The position numbers were made by a program, and so were the translations under genes. From an uncultured Spirochaetales bacterium (GTDB lineage: Bacteria > Spirochaetota > Spirochaetia > Sphaerochaetales > Sphaerochaetaceae), in contig CAKQJZ010000108.1 in the NCBI GenBank assembly GCA_934247875.1, forward strand, positions 1 through 5,356: DNA of 5,356 nt, read 5' to 3'. This document shows positions 1 through 5,356 of this stretch, piece by piece. Each line of letters opens with the position of its first letter. Position 1 is the stretch's first letter. The notes beneath the pieces were generated by a model, which made no database searches, was not told the origin of the DNA, and saw only the letters and a list, made by a program, of their open reading frames with translations.

Positions 1-62
1 TATGGATTTCTTGTCCATACATTGCCTTTTACAACAGCATTTTTCAGTGTCAAAAGCTTAAC

Positions 63-122
63 TTAATGACATTGGTTCTGTGTTCTCTTCTTTTTTAATG
101 GATTCTCTTTTCTTCTTGCCAT
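63..122 (-). pseudogene. Stub resembling the N-terminus of an RloB-like protein
   Basis: A 19-codon frame begins with MARRKENPLKKKRT, the short, very basic start that I recall for RloB-family proteins, and ends at a TAA at 65-63. It starts 9 bases after the stop codon of the ATPase gene. A GAGGT Shine-Dalgarno sequence overlaps that stop, so a coupled second gene was clearly meant to be translated here. RloB proteins are normally a couple of hundred residues and carry a motif like CEGEKTEP soon after the basic start; it is absent in this frame. The +1 frame reads ENTEPMSLS and then stops, which could be a remnant of that motif after a deletion, but this is speculative. The frame reopens after the TAA to the window edge (VKLLTLKNAVVKGNVWTRNP) without resembling RloB. 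The gene is most likely broken by deletion or replacement. The RloB identity rests on the short basic start and on its position behind an RloA-type ATPase, so confidence is moderate. Confidence 0.42.
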
Positions 123-131
123 TATTGTACC

Positions 132-1352
132 TCATAGTATGTTCGGTACAGCACCGAACCTGCCAGCGATATATGCTTTTCTAATATCTTCTCTGGTCCT
201 TGCTGGAAAGTCATTGAGTGAATACAGATCTGAGAGCCCTGTATTGTTGTCCTTCTCCACGAAAAAAATCTGATCCCTTCTCATGATGCTTGTGGAAAGG
301 AGATCTGTTGTATGCGTTGTCATGATGAGCTGCGCCCCTTTCGGATTCGTTTCAGATGAATTGAAAAGATTGACGATATAAAGCAGTAGAGCAGGGTGCA
401 TGCTTGAATCGAGCTCGTCCACACAGAATACATATCCCTTATCGAGAGCTTTCTTAATCCATGGGCTCAAGAAAAATAAATTTTGTGTTCCTTTTGATTC
501 AGCAGGCAATGGCAGCTGATATATGGCGTGATTATCTCCATCTGTTCGTACAACATGCTCTGTCCTTACAATATATTCCTTCTGTATGGATGGAACAGGC
601 ATATTCATCATGAAAGCAGGTGGATTATTTATATCCTTTGCTTCAACTGTGAAATTGCTTATATTTATGTCAGCTTCTTTCAGAAGGTTATTTGTGAATA
701 ATCTGAGTTTCCCGCTTTTATCTTTTTCATATAGCTCAAGTGATTGAAGCATGGGGTTGTTTGAATCAAAGACATCTATATAACTGCTAAGCCAGAGATA
801 AGGCTTTTTAGTCAGACTTGCATTCCATACTGTTGCAGTGGCAATGAATAGCTTGTTAGGAGTGGTTCGTTCAGTTAGAGGCTTAAGCTGTTTTAGTGCT
901 TCGTTGCTGTAGAATTCATAGCCCTTTGTTGTTCTCTTGAATATTTTTGCGGGTCTCTGAGAATTGTATGTTGTCAGATGTTCTTCGGTGATCTTTTTCT
1001 GAGTACATGAGAATCCGTAAATGTATCTGCTTTCATCCATTATGAATTCAAATTCAAATGATGTTTCCTTTGCTTCTTTGCAGAATGCAAAAGGCTCAAC
1101 AAGCGGAATAAGTTCGTTGACTTGTCTTGTTTCAGATGTGCGTATGATTATAAGAGCGGCCGTAATAGCTTTAATAAGATTTGATTTTCCTGCAGCATTC
1201 GCTCCGAAGATAGCAGCAGACTTTAAGAGCTTTCCATAAATGGGTTTTTCTTTTGTGTTTTCTGGATGTTCCTTATTCGAAGAAGCTTTCATGGAAAAAT
1301 CCATTGGTTCTCGGAAGGATCTAAAATTGCTTGCTTTGAATCTTATGAGCAT
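132..1352 (-). CDS. RloA/AAA15-type ATP-binding protein (ABC-fold ATPase, AAA_21 domain)
   Basis: A soluble 406-residue ATPase of the AAA15 (COG1106, OLD/RloA-like) type. The Walker A motif is GANAAGKSN at residues 50-58. The long insert at about 75-280 is typical of this family. An ABC-signature-like segment ESKGTQNL lies at 285-292, Walker B is VFCVDELD at 308-315 with D312 and the catalytic E313, a D-loop-like SSMHP follows at 316-320, and the switch histidine is H347 in TTHTTDLL. The C-terminal RKAYIAGRFGAVP is also characteristic. All nucleotide-binding motifs are intact, so the protein should bind and hydrolyse ATP. Family members usually act as the ATPase half of two-gene cassettes, often with RloB, and some relatives such as AriA of PARIS are phage-defence sensors; a defence role here is inference. 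The start is set by AGGAGGG at 1363-1357, 4 bases before the ATG. The downstream partner is reduced to a stub, so this ATPase may be orphaned. Confidence 0.9.
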   Translation of the reverse strand: MLIRFKASNFRSFREPMDFSMKASSNKEHPENTKEKPIYGKLLKSAAIFGANAAGKSNLIKAITAALIIIRTSETRQVNELIPLVEPFAFCKEAKETSFEFEFIMDESRYIYGFSCTQKKITEEHLTTYNSQRPAKIFKRTTKGYEFYSNEALKQLKPLTERTTPNKLFIATATVWNASLTKKPYLWLSSYIDVFDSNNPMLQSLELYEKDKSGKLRLFTNNLLKEADINISNFTVEAKDINNPPAFMMNMPVPSIQKEYIVRTEHVVRTDGDNHAIYQLPLPAESKGTQNLFFLSPWIKKALDKGYVFCVDELDSSMHPALLLYIVNLFNSSETNPKGAQLIMTTHTTDLLSTSIMRRDQIFFVEKDNNTGLSDLYSLNDFPARTREDIRKAYIAGRFGAVPNIL

Positions 1353-1356
1353 GATG

Positions 1357-1363
1357 CCCTCCT
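1357..1363 (-). promoter_or_regulatory. Ribosome-binding site of the ATPase gene
   Basis: AGGAGGG lies 4 bases upstream of the ATG at 1352-1350. This near-perfect Shine-Dalgarno sequence fixes the start codon of the ATPase gene. Confidence 0.8.
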
Positions 1364-1373
1364 AAAAAATTAT

Positions 1374-1393
1374 TGATTCTTTGCTATGAATCA
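1374..1393. repeat. Short inverted repeat in the ATPase leader
   Basis: TGATTC at 1374-1379 and GAATCA at 1388-1393 are exact inverted copies separated by 8 bases. They lie 22-41 bases upstream of the ATPase start codon, between the putative promoter and the ribosome-binding site. This could be a repressor operator or a small leader hairpin, but in such AT-rich DNA a 6-bp inverted repeat can also arise by chance. Confidence 0.25.
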
Positions 1394-1432
1394 TAATAAA
1401 TATAACAATTTAGCTGATTGTCTTCAATATAT

Positions 1433-1460
1433 AAATTAATTTTTTGGTAATAATTGTCAA
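1433..1460 (-). promoter_or_regulatory. Possible promoter of the ATPase gene
   Basis: On the minus strand a perfect -35 box TTGACA (1460-1455) is followed after 16 bases by TAATTT (1438-1433), a poor -10 match. TTTATA at 1435-1430 is an alternative with 19-base spacing. Either would give a leader of about 70-80 bases before the ATPase start. The region is AT-rich enough that -10-like strings are expected, so only the -35 box is notable. Confidence 0.35.
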
Positions 1461-1579
1461 AAATTTAAAATATAAATTCTTGTGTTGTTGTTATTCGTTT
1501 CGGTGTATTAAGTTAGAAATATAAATTGACTTTAATTAATCTTGCAGTGAGAATGGTTAGTCTAATATAACATTTACCA

Positions 1580-1609
1580 TTGACATATACCATACAGGGG
1601 TATTATATT
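1580..1609 (+). promoter_or_regulatory. csoR-copA promoter
   Basis: A perfect -35 box TTGACA at 1580-1585 is followed by a -10 box TATATT at 1604-1609 with an 18-base spacer; TTATAT one base earlier gives 17. Transcription would start near 1616, about 32 bases before the csoR ATG. The spacer is almost filled by a CsoR-operator-like sequence, so bound repressor would block RNA polymerase directly. This arrangement is normal for copper-inducible csoR/copA operons. Confidence 0.75.
1587..1603. promoter_or_regulatory. CsoR operator 1 (between -35 and -10)
   Basis: ATACCATACAGGGGTAT is a 17-bp imperfect palindrome (ATACC...GGGTAT). It matches the Bacillus subtilis copper operator as I remember it (ATACCCTACGGGGGTAT) at 15 of 17 positions. 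Its place in the promoter spacer is where a repressor site would be expected. The match is from memory and was not searched. Confidence 0.75.
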
Positions 1610-1620
1610 GTAAGCGTATA

Positions 1621-1637
1621 TAACCCCCTGAGGGTAT
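1621..1637. promoter_or_regulatory. CsoR operator 2 (in the csoR leader)
   Basis: TAACCCCCTGAGGGTAT reads on the other strand as ATACCCTCAGGGGGTTA, again the ATACCC...GGGGT pattern of CsoR sites, in opposite orientation to operator 1. The centres of the two sites are 34 bp apart, about three helical turns. It lies just downstream of the predicted transcription start and ends one base before the csoR Shine-Dalgarno sequence (GGAG at 1639-1642). Bound repressor here could act as a roadblock or strengthen binding at the first site. Confidence 0.6.
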
Positions 1638-1647
1638 TGGAGTCAAT

Positions 1648-1938
1648 ATGAATTGCTGTCATGAGAAAAAAGAAAGAAGCGAAGAAGAGTACAAGTCTCT
1701 TGATAATAGACTCGCAAGAATAGAGGGGCAGATAAGAGGAATCAGAAAGATGCTCTCTGATTCTGCTTATTGTCCTGAGATCCTTATACAGTGTGCAGCT
1801 GTTAATAGCGCAATCAACAGCTTTGAAAAAGAACTATTAAGAGAACATATCTCTACTTGTGTTGTTGATGATATCCAAAGCGGGAAGCTTGAAGTTGTTG
1901 ACGAGCTAGTTGAAACAATCAAGAGGATAATGAAATGA
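1648..1938 (+). CDS. csoR: Copper-sensing transcriptional repressor CsoR
   Basis: A 96-residue all-helical repressor of the CsoR/RcnR (DUF156) family, a usual length for it. The family core LDNRLARIEGQIRGIRKML spans residues 18-36. The three Cu(I) ligands expected of true CsoR proteins are present with the family spacing: C42 (after Y41), H67 and C71, that is, 25 then 4 residues apart. This supports copper rather than nickel or formaldehyde sensing. An additional Cys-Cys-His (C3, C4, H5) sits at the N-terminus. Apo-CsoR binds operator DNA and Cu(I) binding releases it; here two operator-like sites precede the gene, so it should be autoregulated and control copA. The start is supported by GGAG at 1639-1642, 5 bases upstream. 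Its stop overlaps the copA start by 4 bp (ATGA), which implies translational coupling. Confidence 0.93.
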   Translation: MNCCHEKKERSEEEYKSLDNRLARIEGQIRGIRKMLSDSAYCPEILIQCAAVNSAINSFEKELLREHISTCVVDDIQSGKLEVVDELVETIKRIMK

Positions 1939-4421
1939 AGTTCAGTGTTAGTGGAATGAGCTGCGCAGCTTGCCAGAGCCATGTCGAGAAAGCAGTAAAT
2001 AGTGTTGATGGTGTTTCTTCATGCTCAGTTTCTCTTTTGACTAACTCTATGAATGTTGAAGGAGTAGCTAAACCAGATGCTATCATAAATGCTGTCAGAA
2101 AGGCTGGCTATGATGCATCTGTTGAAGGAAGCTCTACAGAGAGCTCAATTGCAAAGAACTTAGAAGATAATGAGAGTCCGAAGATCAGGAAACGCTTGAT
2201 ATCATCTCTTATATTGATGTGCATTCTGATGTATGTTGCTATGGGGCATGTCATGTTCTCTTGGCCTCTTCCAAATGCACTGAGTTCGAATCCGCTTAAT
2301 ATAGCGCTTCTAGAACTCTTGATAACAACTCTAGTATTAGCAATCAATCAGCATTTCTTCATCAGCGGTTTCAAAGCACTTATTTCAAGAGCACCTAATA
2401 TGGATACTCTTGTATCATTAGGTTCTGCTGCTTCTTATATCTATTCAATAGCTCTTATCTTCCAGATGAATCAGAGTGCTCAAAGTGGAGAAGAGATGCA
2501 TTTGATGCATCTTCTTCATGGACTCTATTTTGAATCAGCTGCAATGATTCTTACTTTGATAACTGTTGGAAAGCTTTTGGAAGCTAGAAGCAAAGGCAAG
2601 ACTACAGATGCTATTAAAGCACTATTAGCGCTTTCTCCTAAAACAGCAATAGTTGAAAGGGAAGGAAAGGAAGTAGAAGTAGATGCTTCTTCATTGCTTG
2701 TTGGTGATGTTTTCATCTTAAAGCCAGGTGCTATGATAGCTGCAGATGGAGTAGTCATTGAAGGCTCTAGTGCAGTTGATGAGTCTTCACTTACTGGTGA
2801 GTCTATTCCTGTCGATAAAGAAATTGGAAGTACAGTATCAGCGGGGACGCTGAACACTTCAGGCTACATGAAATGCAAAGCAACAGAAGTTGGAGATAAA
2901 ACATCGCTATCTAGGATAATCAAGTTAGTAACAGATGCTGCAAGCTCTAAAGCACCTATAGCTAAAGCAGCTGACAAAGTCTCTGCTGTATTTGTTCCTT
3001 CTGTAATTGCTATAGCGCTTATTGCGTTTGTCTCATGGCTTATAGCGGGGCGTGAGTTCTCATATGCGCTCTCTCGTGCAATATCTGTACTTGTCATAAG
3101 CTGTCCATGTGCACTTGGACTCGCTACTCCAGTTGCTATCATGGTCTCATCAGGAATAGGAGCTAAGAATGGCATCCTCTTCAAAAGTGCTGCTTCTCTT
3201 GAAGAGTGTGGGCGTGTATCTGTTGCAGCACTTGATAAAACAGGAACAATCACTAAAGGAGAACCAGCTGTTGTAGGCATCTATCCTTTGTCTATAACAG
3301 AAGATGAGCTTTTGTCTAAAGCTTCATCTATTGAAGCAAAGAGCGAGCATCCGCTCTCTCGTGCAATCATAAATGAAGCAGATAAACGAGGAATCAGATT
3401 TAAAGAAGCAGTTGATTTTGAAGCACTTTTAGGATCTGGTGTTTCAGCATCAGTTGATGGAAAGAAGCTCATTGGTGGAAACATCAAGCTTATTGGCGAT
3501 ATCCCAGAAAGCTTTAAAACACTTTCTTCAGCGTTATCTGAAGAGGGTAAGACTCCGCTCTTTTTCAAAGAAGATGGTGTCTTTATTGGATTAATCGCTG
3601 TTGCTGATCAAATAAGACCAGACAGCAGGAAAGCTGTTGACGAATTGAAAGGCCTCGGCATTAAAGTTGTAATGCTGACAGGCGACAATGAAAAGACAGC
3701 TAAAGCAATAGGCAGAGAGGCTGGAGTTGATGAGGTTGTTGCTGGCCTGAAGCCTGAAGATAAAGCTGCTGCTATAGCACGCCTTAAAAAGGATGGCAAA
3801 GTAATGATGGTAGGAGATGGCATCAATGATGCTCTCTCTCTAACAAGTGCAGATATAGGGCTCTCAATTGGAAGTGGCACAGATGTAGCAATAGAGTCAG
3901 CAGATATTATATTGATGAAGAATACACTGCTTGATGTGAGTGCTGCTATAAGACTTTCACGAAGTACACTTAGGAATATACATGAGAATCTATTCTGGGC
4001 ATTCTTCTATAATGCTCTTGGAATACCTCTTGCTGCAGGATTGTTCATACCTCTCTTTGGATGGACACTGAACCCTATGATAGCTGCATTGATGATGTCT
4101 TTCTCAAGTGTATCGGTAGTATCAAATGCATTGAGACTGAATTTTATGAGAATCTATGACTCTTCTAGAGATAAGAAGAGAACAAATAAGAATAAGGAGA
4201 ATAGGAAGACTATGGAAAAGACCATGTATATCAAAGGAATGATGTGTTCACATTGTGAAGCATCAGTTAACAAGGCTCTTATGGCTATCGACGGTGTTGA
4301 GAGTGTGGCAGTAAGCCACGAAAGCGGCACAGCAATTGTCAGCCTCAATAAGAATGTTAGTAACGATGTGCTTAAAGCTGCAGTAGAAGCTAAAGACTAC
4401 ACAGTCACAGACATTAAATAA
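1935..4421 (+). CDS. copA: Cu(I)-exporting P1B-type ATPase CopA with a C-terminal CopZ-like domain
   Basis: An 828-residue membrane pump that exports Cu(I) from the cytoplasm at the cost of ATP. In order: N-terminal metal-binding HMA domain (about 1-65, MSCAAC, C10/C13); helices 1-4 at about 89-109, 122-145, 158-177 and 196-215; actuator domain with TGES at 287-290; helix 5 at about 351-371; helix 6 with the CPC copper site at 390-392; phosphorylation motif DKTGT at 434-438 (D434 phosphorylated); SEHPL with H472; TGDN at 582-585; GDGIND at 627-632; helix 7 with YN at 692-693; helix 8 with MSFSS at 721-725. CPC, YN and MxxSS together mark the Cu(I) subgroup. A Lys/Asn-rich linker (about 743-759) leads to a second HMA domain with MMCSHC (C771/C774), whose MxCxHC form is that of free CopZ chaperones. 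The start overlaps the csoR stop and has AGAGG at 1922-1926. No inactivating change is visible. Confidence 0.96.
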   Translation: MKFSVSGMSCAACQSHVEKAVNSVDGVSSCSVSLLTNSMNVEGVAKPDAIINAVRKAGYDASVEGSSTESSIAKNLEDNESPKIRKRLISSLILMCILMYVAMGHVMFSWPLPNALSSNPLNIALLELLITTLVLAINQHFFISGFKALISRAPNMDTLVSLGSAASYIYSIALIFQMNQSAQSGEEMHLMHLLHGLYFESAAMILTLITVGKLLEARSKGKTTDAIKALLALSPKTAIVEREGKEVEVDASSLLVGDVFILKPGAMIAADGVVIEGSSAVDESSLTGESIPVDKEIGSTVSAGTLNTSGYMKCKATEVGDKTSLSRIIKLVTDAASSKAPIAKAADKVSAVFVPSVIAIALIAFVSWLIAGREFSYALSRAISVLVISCPCALGLATPVAIMVSSGIGAKNGILFKSAASLEECGRVSVAALDKTGTITKGEPAVVGIYPLSITEDELLSKASSIEAKSEHPLSRAIINEADKRGIRFKEAVDFEALLGSGVSASVDGKKLIGGNIKLIGDIPESFKTLSSALSEEGKTPLFFKEDGVFIGLIAVADQIRPDSRKAVDELKGLGIKVVMLTGDNEKTAKAIGREAGVDEVVAGLKPEDKAAAIARLKKDGKVMMVGDGINDALSLTSADIGLSIGSGTDVAIESADIILMKNTLLDVSAAIRLSRSTLRNIHENLFWAFFYNALGIPLAAGLFIPLFGWTLNPMIAALMMSFSSVSVVSNALRLNFMRIYDSSRDKKRTNKNKENRKTMEKTMYIKGMMCSHCEASVNKALMAIDGVESVAVSHESGTAIVSLNKNVSNDVLKAAVEAKDYTVTDIK
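4194..4214 (+). promoter_or_regulatory. Possible internal ribosome-binding site and restart codon for a free CopZ-like protein
   Basis: Within copA, AAGGAGA at 4194-4200 and AGGA at 4203-4206 precede an in-frame ATG at 4212-4214; AGGA is 5 bases from it. Initiation here would give a 69-residue protein starting MEKTMYIKGMMCSHC and ending at the copA stop, the usual size and start of stand-alone CopZ chaperones. The purine run also encodes the Lys/Asn/Arg-rich linker of CopA, so it could be coding sequence that only resembles a ribosome-binding site. It may equally be the fossil of an intergenic region from a former separate copZ. Confidence 0.4.
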
Positions 4422-4428
4422 TCAGCTT

Positions 4429-4470
4429 ACCAAAGAAAAAGAAGAGGGTTGGACCACAAATCCAACCCTC
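4429..4470 (-). terminator. Rho-independent terminator of the right-hand minus-strand gene
   Basis: GAGGGTTGGA (4444-4453) and TCCAACCCTC (4461-4470) form a perfect 10-bp stem with a 7-base loop. On the minus strand the stem is followed by the T-rich tract TTCTTTTTCTTT (4443-4432), as expected for an intrinsic terminator, and it starts 14 bases after the stop of the gene at 4485. On the plus strand, the direction of copA, no T-run follows. It may still trim or protect the 3' end of the copA message, which ends 22 bases before it. Confidence 0.8.
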
Positions 4471-4484
4471 GAATAACATCTAAA

Positions 4485-5201
4485 TTATAACGATGGATAA
4501 GAATGCTCTAGTAGTTTTTTTCTATTTTTAACGTGCTCATCATCAAGGTCAAGCTTTTTAAACATAGATACAACAAAAGCATCAAGAATTCTTTCCCTCT
4601 CTGGCTCTAAATCATCCTTTTTTATTACCGTTGCGTTATATCCACAGTCATTGAAAGAATCTACTACTATGCTTTGACCGAAAAAGTTATAAAGATTTGA
4701 GAAATCTACACGATTATAATTCATTGCTGCCGCAATCTTTTTATCTAAGTTAAAAGATGTTGAAAATCCAAAAGCCATTTCGCAATGTGCTTTTTCCTCA
4801 GCTATTATATTTTCATTGTTCTTCACAAACCCTGTTTTGTTGAAATCTCCGATAGTTTTATATTCCATGTTATCATTTGTAAGAATAGGGCTATTAAAGA
4901 ATTGTTGAAGGAATTCCTTTGTACCATCTATATTTAAAGCATTTTCTCTATCACTAATATCAATTACTTTTTTTAGTTTGACATTATGATAGGTTTTTAA
5001 TCCTAAACTTGCTGAGTTAACTTCCTTATTGTTATAGTTCATATGAATGTCTTGCTCTAGTAATTCTGTTTCATCGATAATGTCTTTTGTTCCATCTGAA
5101 AGGACGAAATTATAGAAGTTAAACTTTGATCCATTGTCATATAATCTACCAGCCTTAAATGAATAACCTCCAAGAAGAGTTTTCTCAACAGGTACATTCA
5201 A
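4485..5201 (-). CDS. Hypothetical protein of unknown function, 5' end uncertain
   Basis: I do not recognise this protein. From the TTG at 5201-5199 it is 238 residues, soluble, charged and rich in Asn, Asp and Lys, with no signal peptide, membrane helix or known catalytic motif that I can see. The C-terminal part (about 195-235, DDLEPERERILDAF to KNRKKLLEHSYPSL) looks helical and highly charged; the middle looks mixed. Cysteines occur in AHCEMAF and NDCGYN. The TTG start is doubtful: no Shine-Dalgarno sequence precedes it, and the frame stays open for 28 more codons (YNQKFSYREIISPLLGKQGC...) to a TAG at 5288-5286, with no ATG, GTG or TTG in that stretch. The extension looks like real protein, so the gene may have lost its N-terminus through a nonsense or frameshift change. 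It has its own terminator, converges on copA and seems poorer in GC than copA, which suggests a separate accessory gene. Confidence 0.6.
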   Translation of the reverse strand: MNVPVEKTLLGGYSFKAGRLYDNGSKFNFYNFVLSDGTKDIIDETELLEQDIHMNYNNKEVNSASLGLKTYHNVKLKKVIDISDRENALNIDGTKEFLQQFFNSPILTNDNMEYKTIGDFNKTGFVKNNENIIAEEKAHCEMAFGFSTSFNLDKKIAAAMNYNRVDFSNLYNFFGQSIVVDSFNDCGYNATVIKKDDLEPERERILDAFVVSMFKKLDLDDEHVKNRKKLLEHSYPSL

Positions 5202-5356
5202 TAGTTCAAATATAAAGATATTGTCACAACCTTGCTTACCAAGAAGAGGGCTGATAATTTCTCGGTAAGAGAACTTTTGATTATACTAAGACCATAAATT
5301 AGATAGGGAGGATAAAAAACAACGAATATCTGCTACCATCAATCATAAGAAATAGG

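Noticed and set aside
1..19. Inverted repeat TATGGA...TCCATA at the left edge as a terminator
   Set aside because: The 6-bp AT-rich stem has no visible T-run and the window ends there, so no terminator can be called.
1..66. Plus-strand frame from the window edge ending at TAA 64-66 (YGFLVHTLPFTTAFFSVKSLT), as the tail of a gene from the left
   Set aside because: At 21 codons without recognisable similarity, all of it also readable on the other strand, it cannot be separated from chance.
1021..1239. Plus-strand open frame inside the ATPase gene
   Set aside because: It lies wholly opposite the N-terminal coding region and Walker A motif of a well-supported gene, and the translation has no recognisable character.
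2130..2145. Hairpin AGCTCT/AGAGCT just after the N-terminal HMA domain of copA, considered as an E. coli-like frameshift signal that would release a chaperone
   Set aside because: There is no slippery heptamer upstream and the stem is only 6 bp, so programmed frameshifting is not supported here.
2108..3880. Several minus-strand open frames opposite copA
   Set aside because: They are antisense shadows of copA with Ser/Ala/Pro-rich low-information translations and no ribosome-binding sites; copA is complete and fully explained.
5280..5285. Minus-strand TATAAT as a -10 box for the right-hand hypothetical gene
   Set aside because: No acceptable -35 box lies 16-18 bases upstream, and the hexamer falls in what looks like coding sequence of the extended frame.
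5303..5356. Plus-strand frame open to the window edge (IGRIKNNEYLLPSIIRNR) with GGGAGGA at 5306-5312
   Set aside because: Only 18 codons are visible and there is no ATG, GTG or TTG; the purine run alone does not make a gene. It could be checked with sequence to the right.
1..5356. CRISPR arrays, tRNA or rRNA genes, insertion-sequence ends, attachment sites
   Set aside because: I saw no regularly spaced repeats, cloverleaf-like sequence, transposase motifs or long terminal inverted repeats on either strand.

Overview
The window reads as low-GC, AT-rich bacterial DNA with clear Shine-Dalgarno sequences, sigma70-type promoter boxes and a Rho-independent terminator. A CsoR/CopA copper operon with a CopZ-like domain fused to the pump's C-terminus fits anaerobic Firmicutes (Clostridia-like) or a similar gut-type lineage. 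I cannot assign a genus from the sequence.

Layout, left to right. Positions 1-131 carry the start of a minus-strand gene that reads like the N-terminus of an RloB-type protein but stops after 19 codons; nothing else in 1-62 is convincing. Positions 132-1352 (minus) encode a complete RloA/AAA15-type ABC-fold ATPase, the usual upstream partner of RloB. Positions 1353-1647 are a 295-bp, very AT-rich divergent intergenic region with a weak promoter for the ATPase and a strong copper-responsive promoter for csoR. Positions 1648-4421 (plus) are the copper operon: csoR (96 codons) overlapping copA (828 codons) by 4 bp. Positions 4444-4470 form a 10-bp hairpin whose T-rich flank shows that it terminates the minus-strand gene arriving from the right. 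Positions 4485-5201 (minus), with an open frame back to 5285, encode an unrecognised soluble protein whose true 5' end is not clear. Positions 5286-5356 hold no confident gene.

How the parts work. CsoR should bind two operator-like sites, one between the -35 and -10 boxes and one just downstream of the start of transcription, and release them when it binds Cu(I). This would switch on its own gene and copA together. CopA exports Cu(I) using ATP; its N-terminal and C-terminal metal-binding domains would receive or sense copper. The C-terminal domain is preceded by an internal ribosome-binding-like sequence and an in-frame ATG, so the same gene may also yield a free 69-residue CopZ-like chaperone.

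The ATPase and the unrecognised gene appear unrelated to copper. They look like accessory genes flanking the operon: one belongs to a family paired with an effector in presumed defence cassettes, and here that effector is cut to a stub. The most interesting points are the possible nested CopZ, the two-operator arrangement, the orphaned ATPase and the unexplained right-hand gene.
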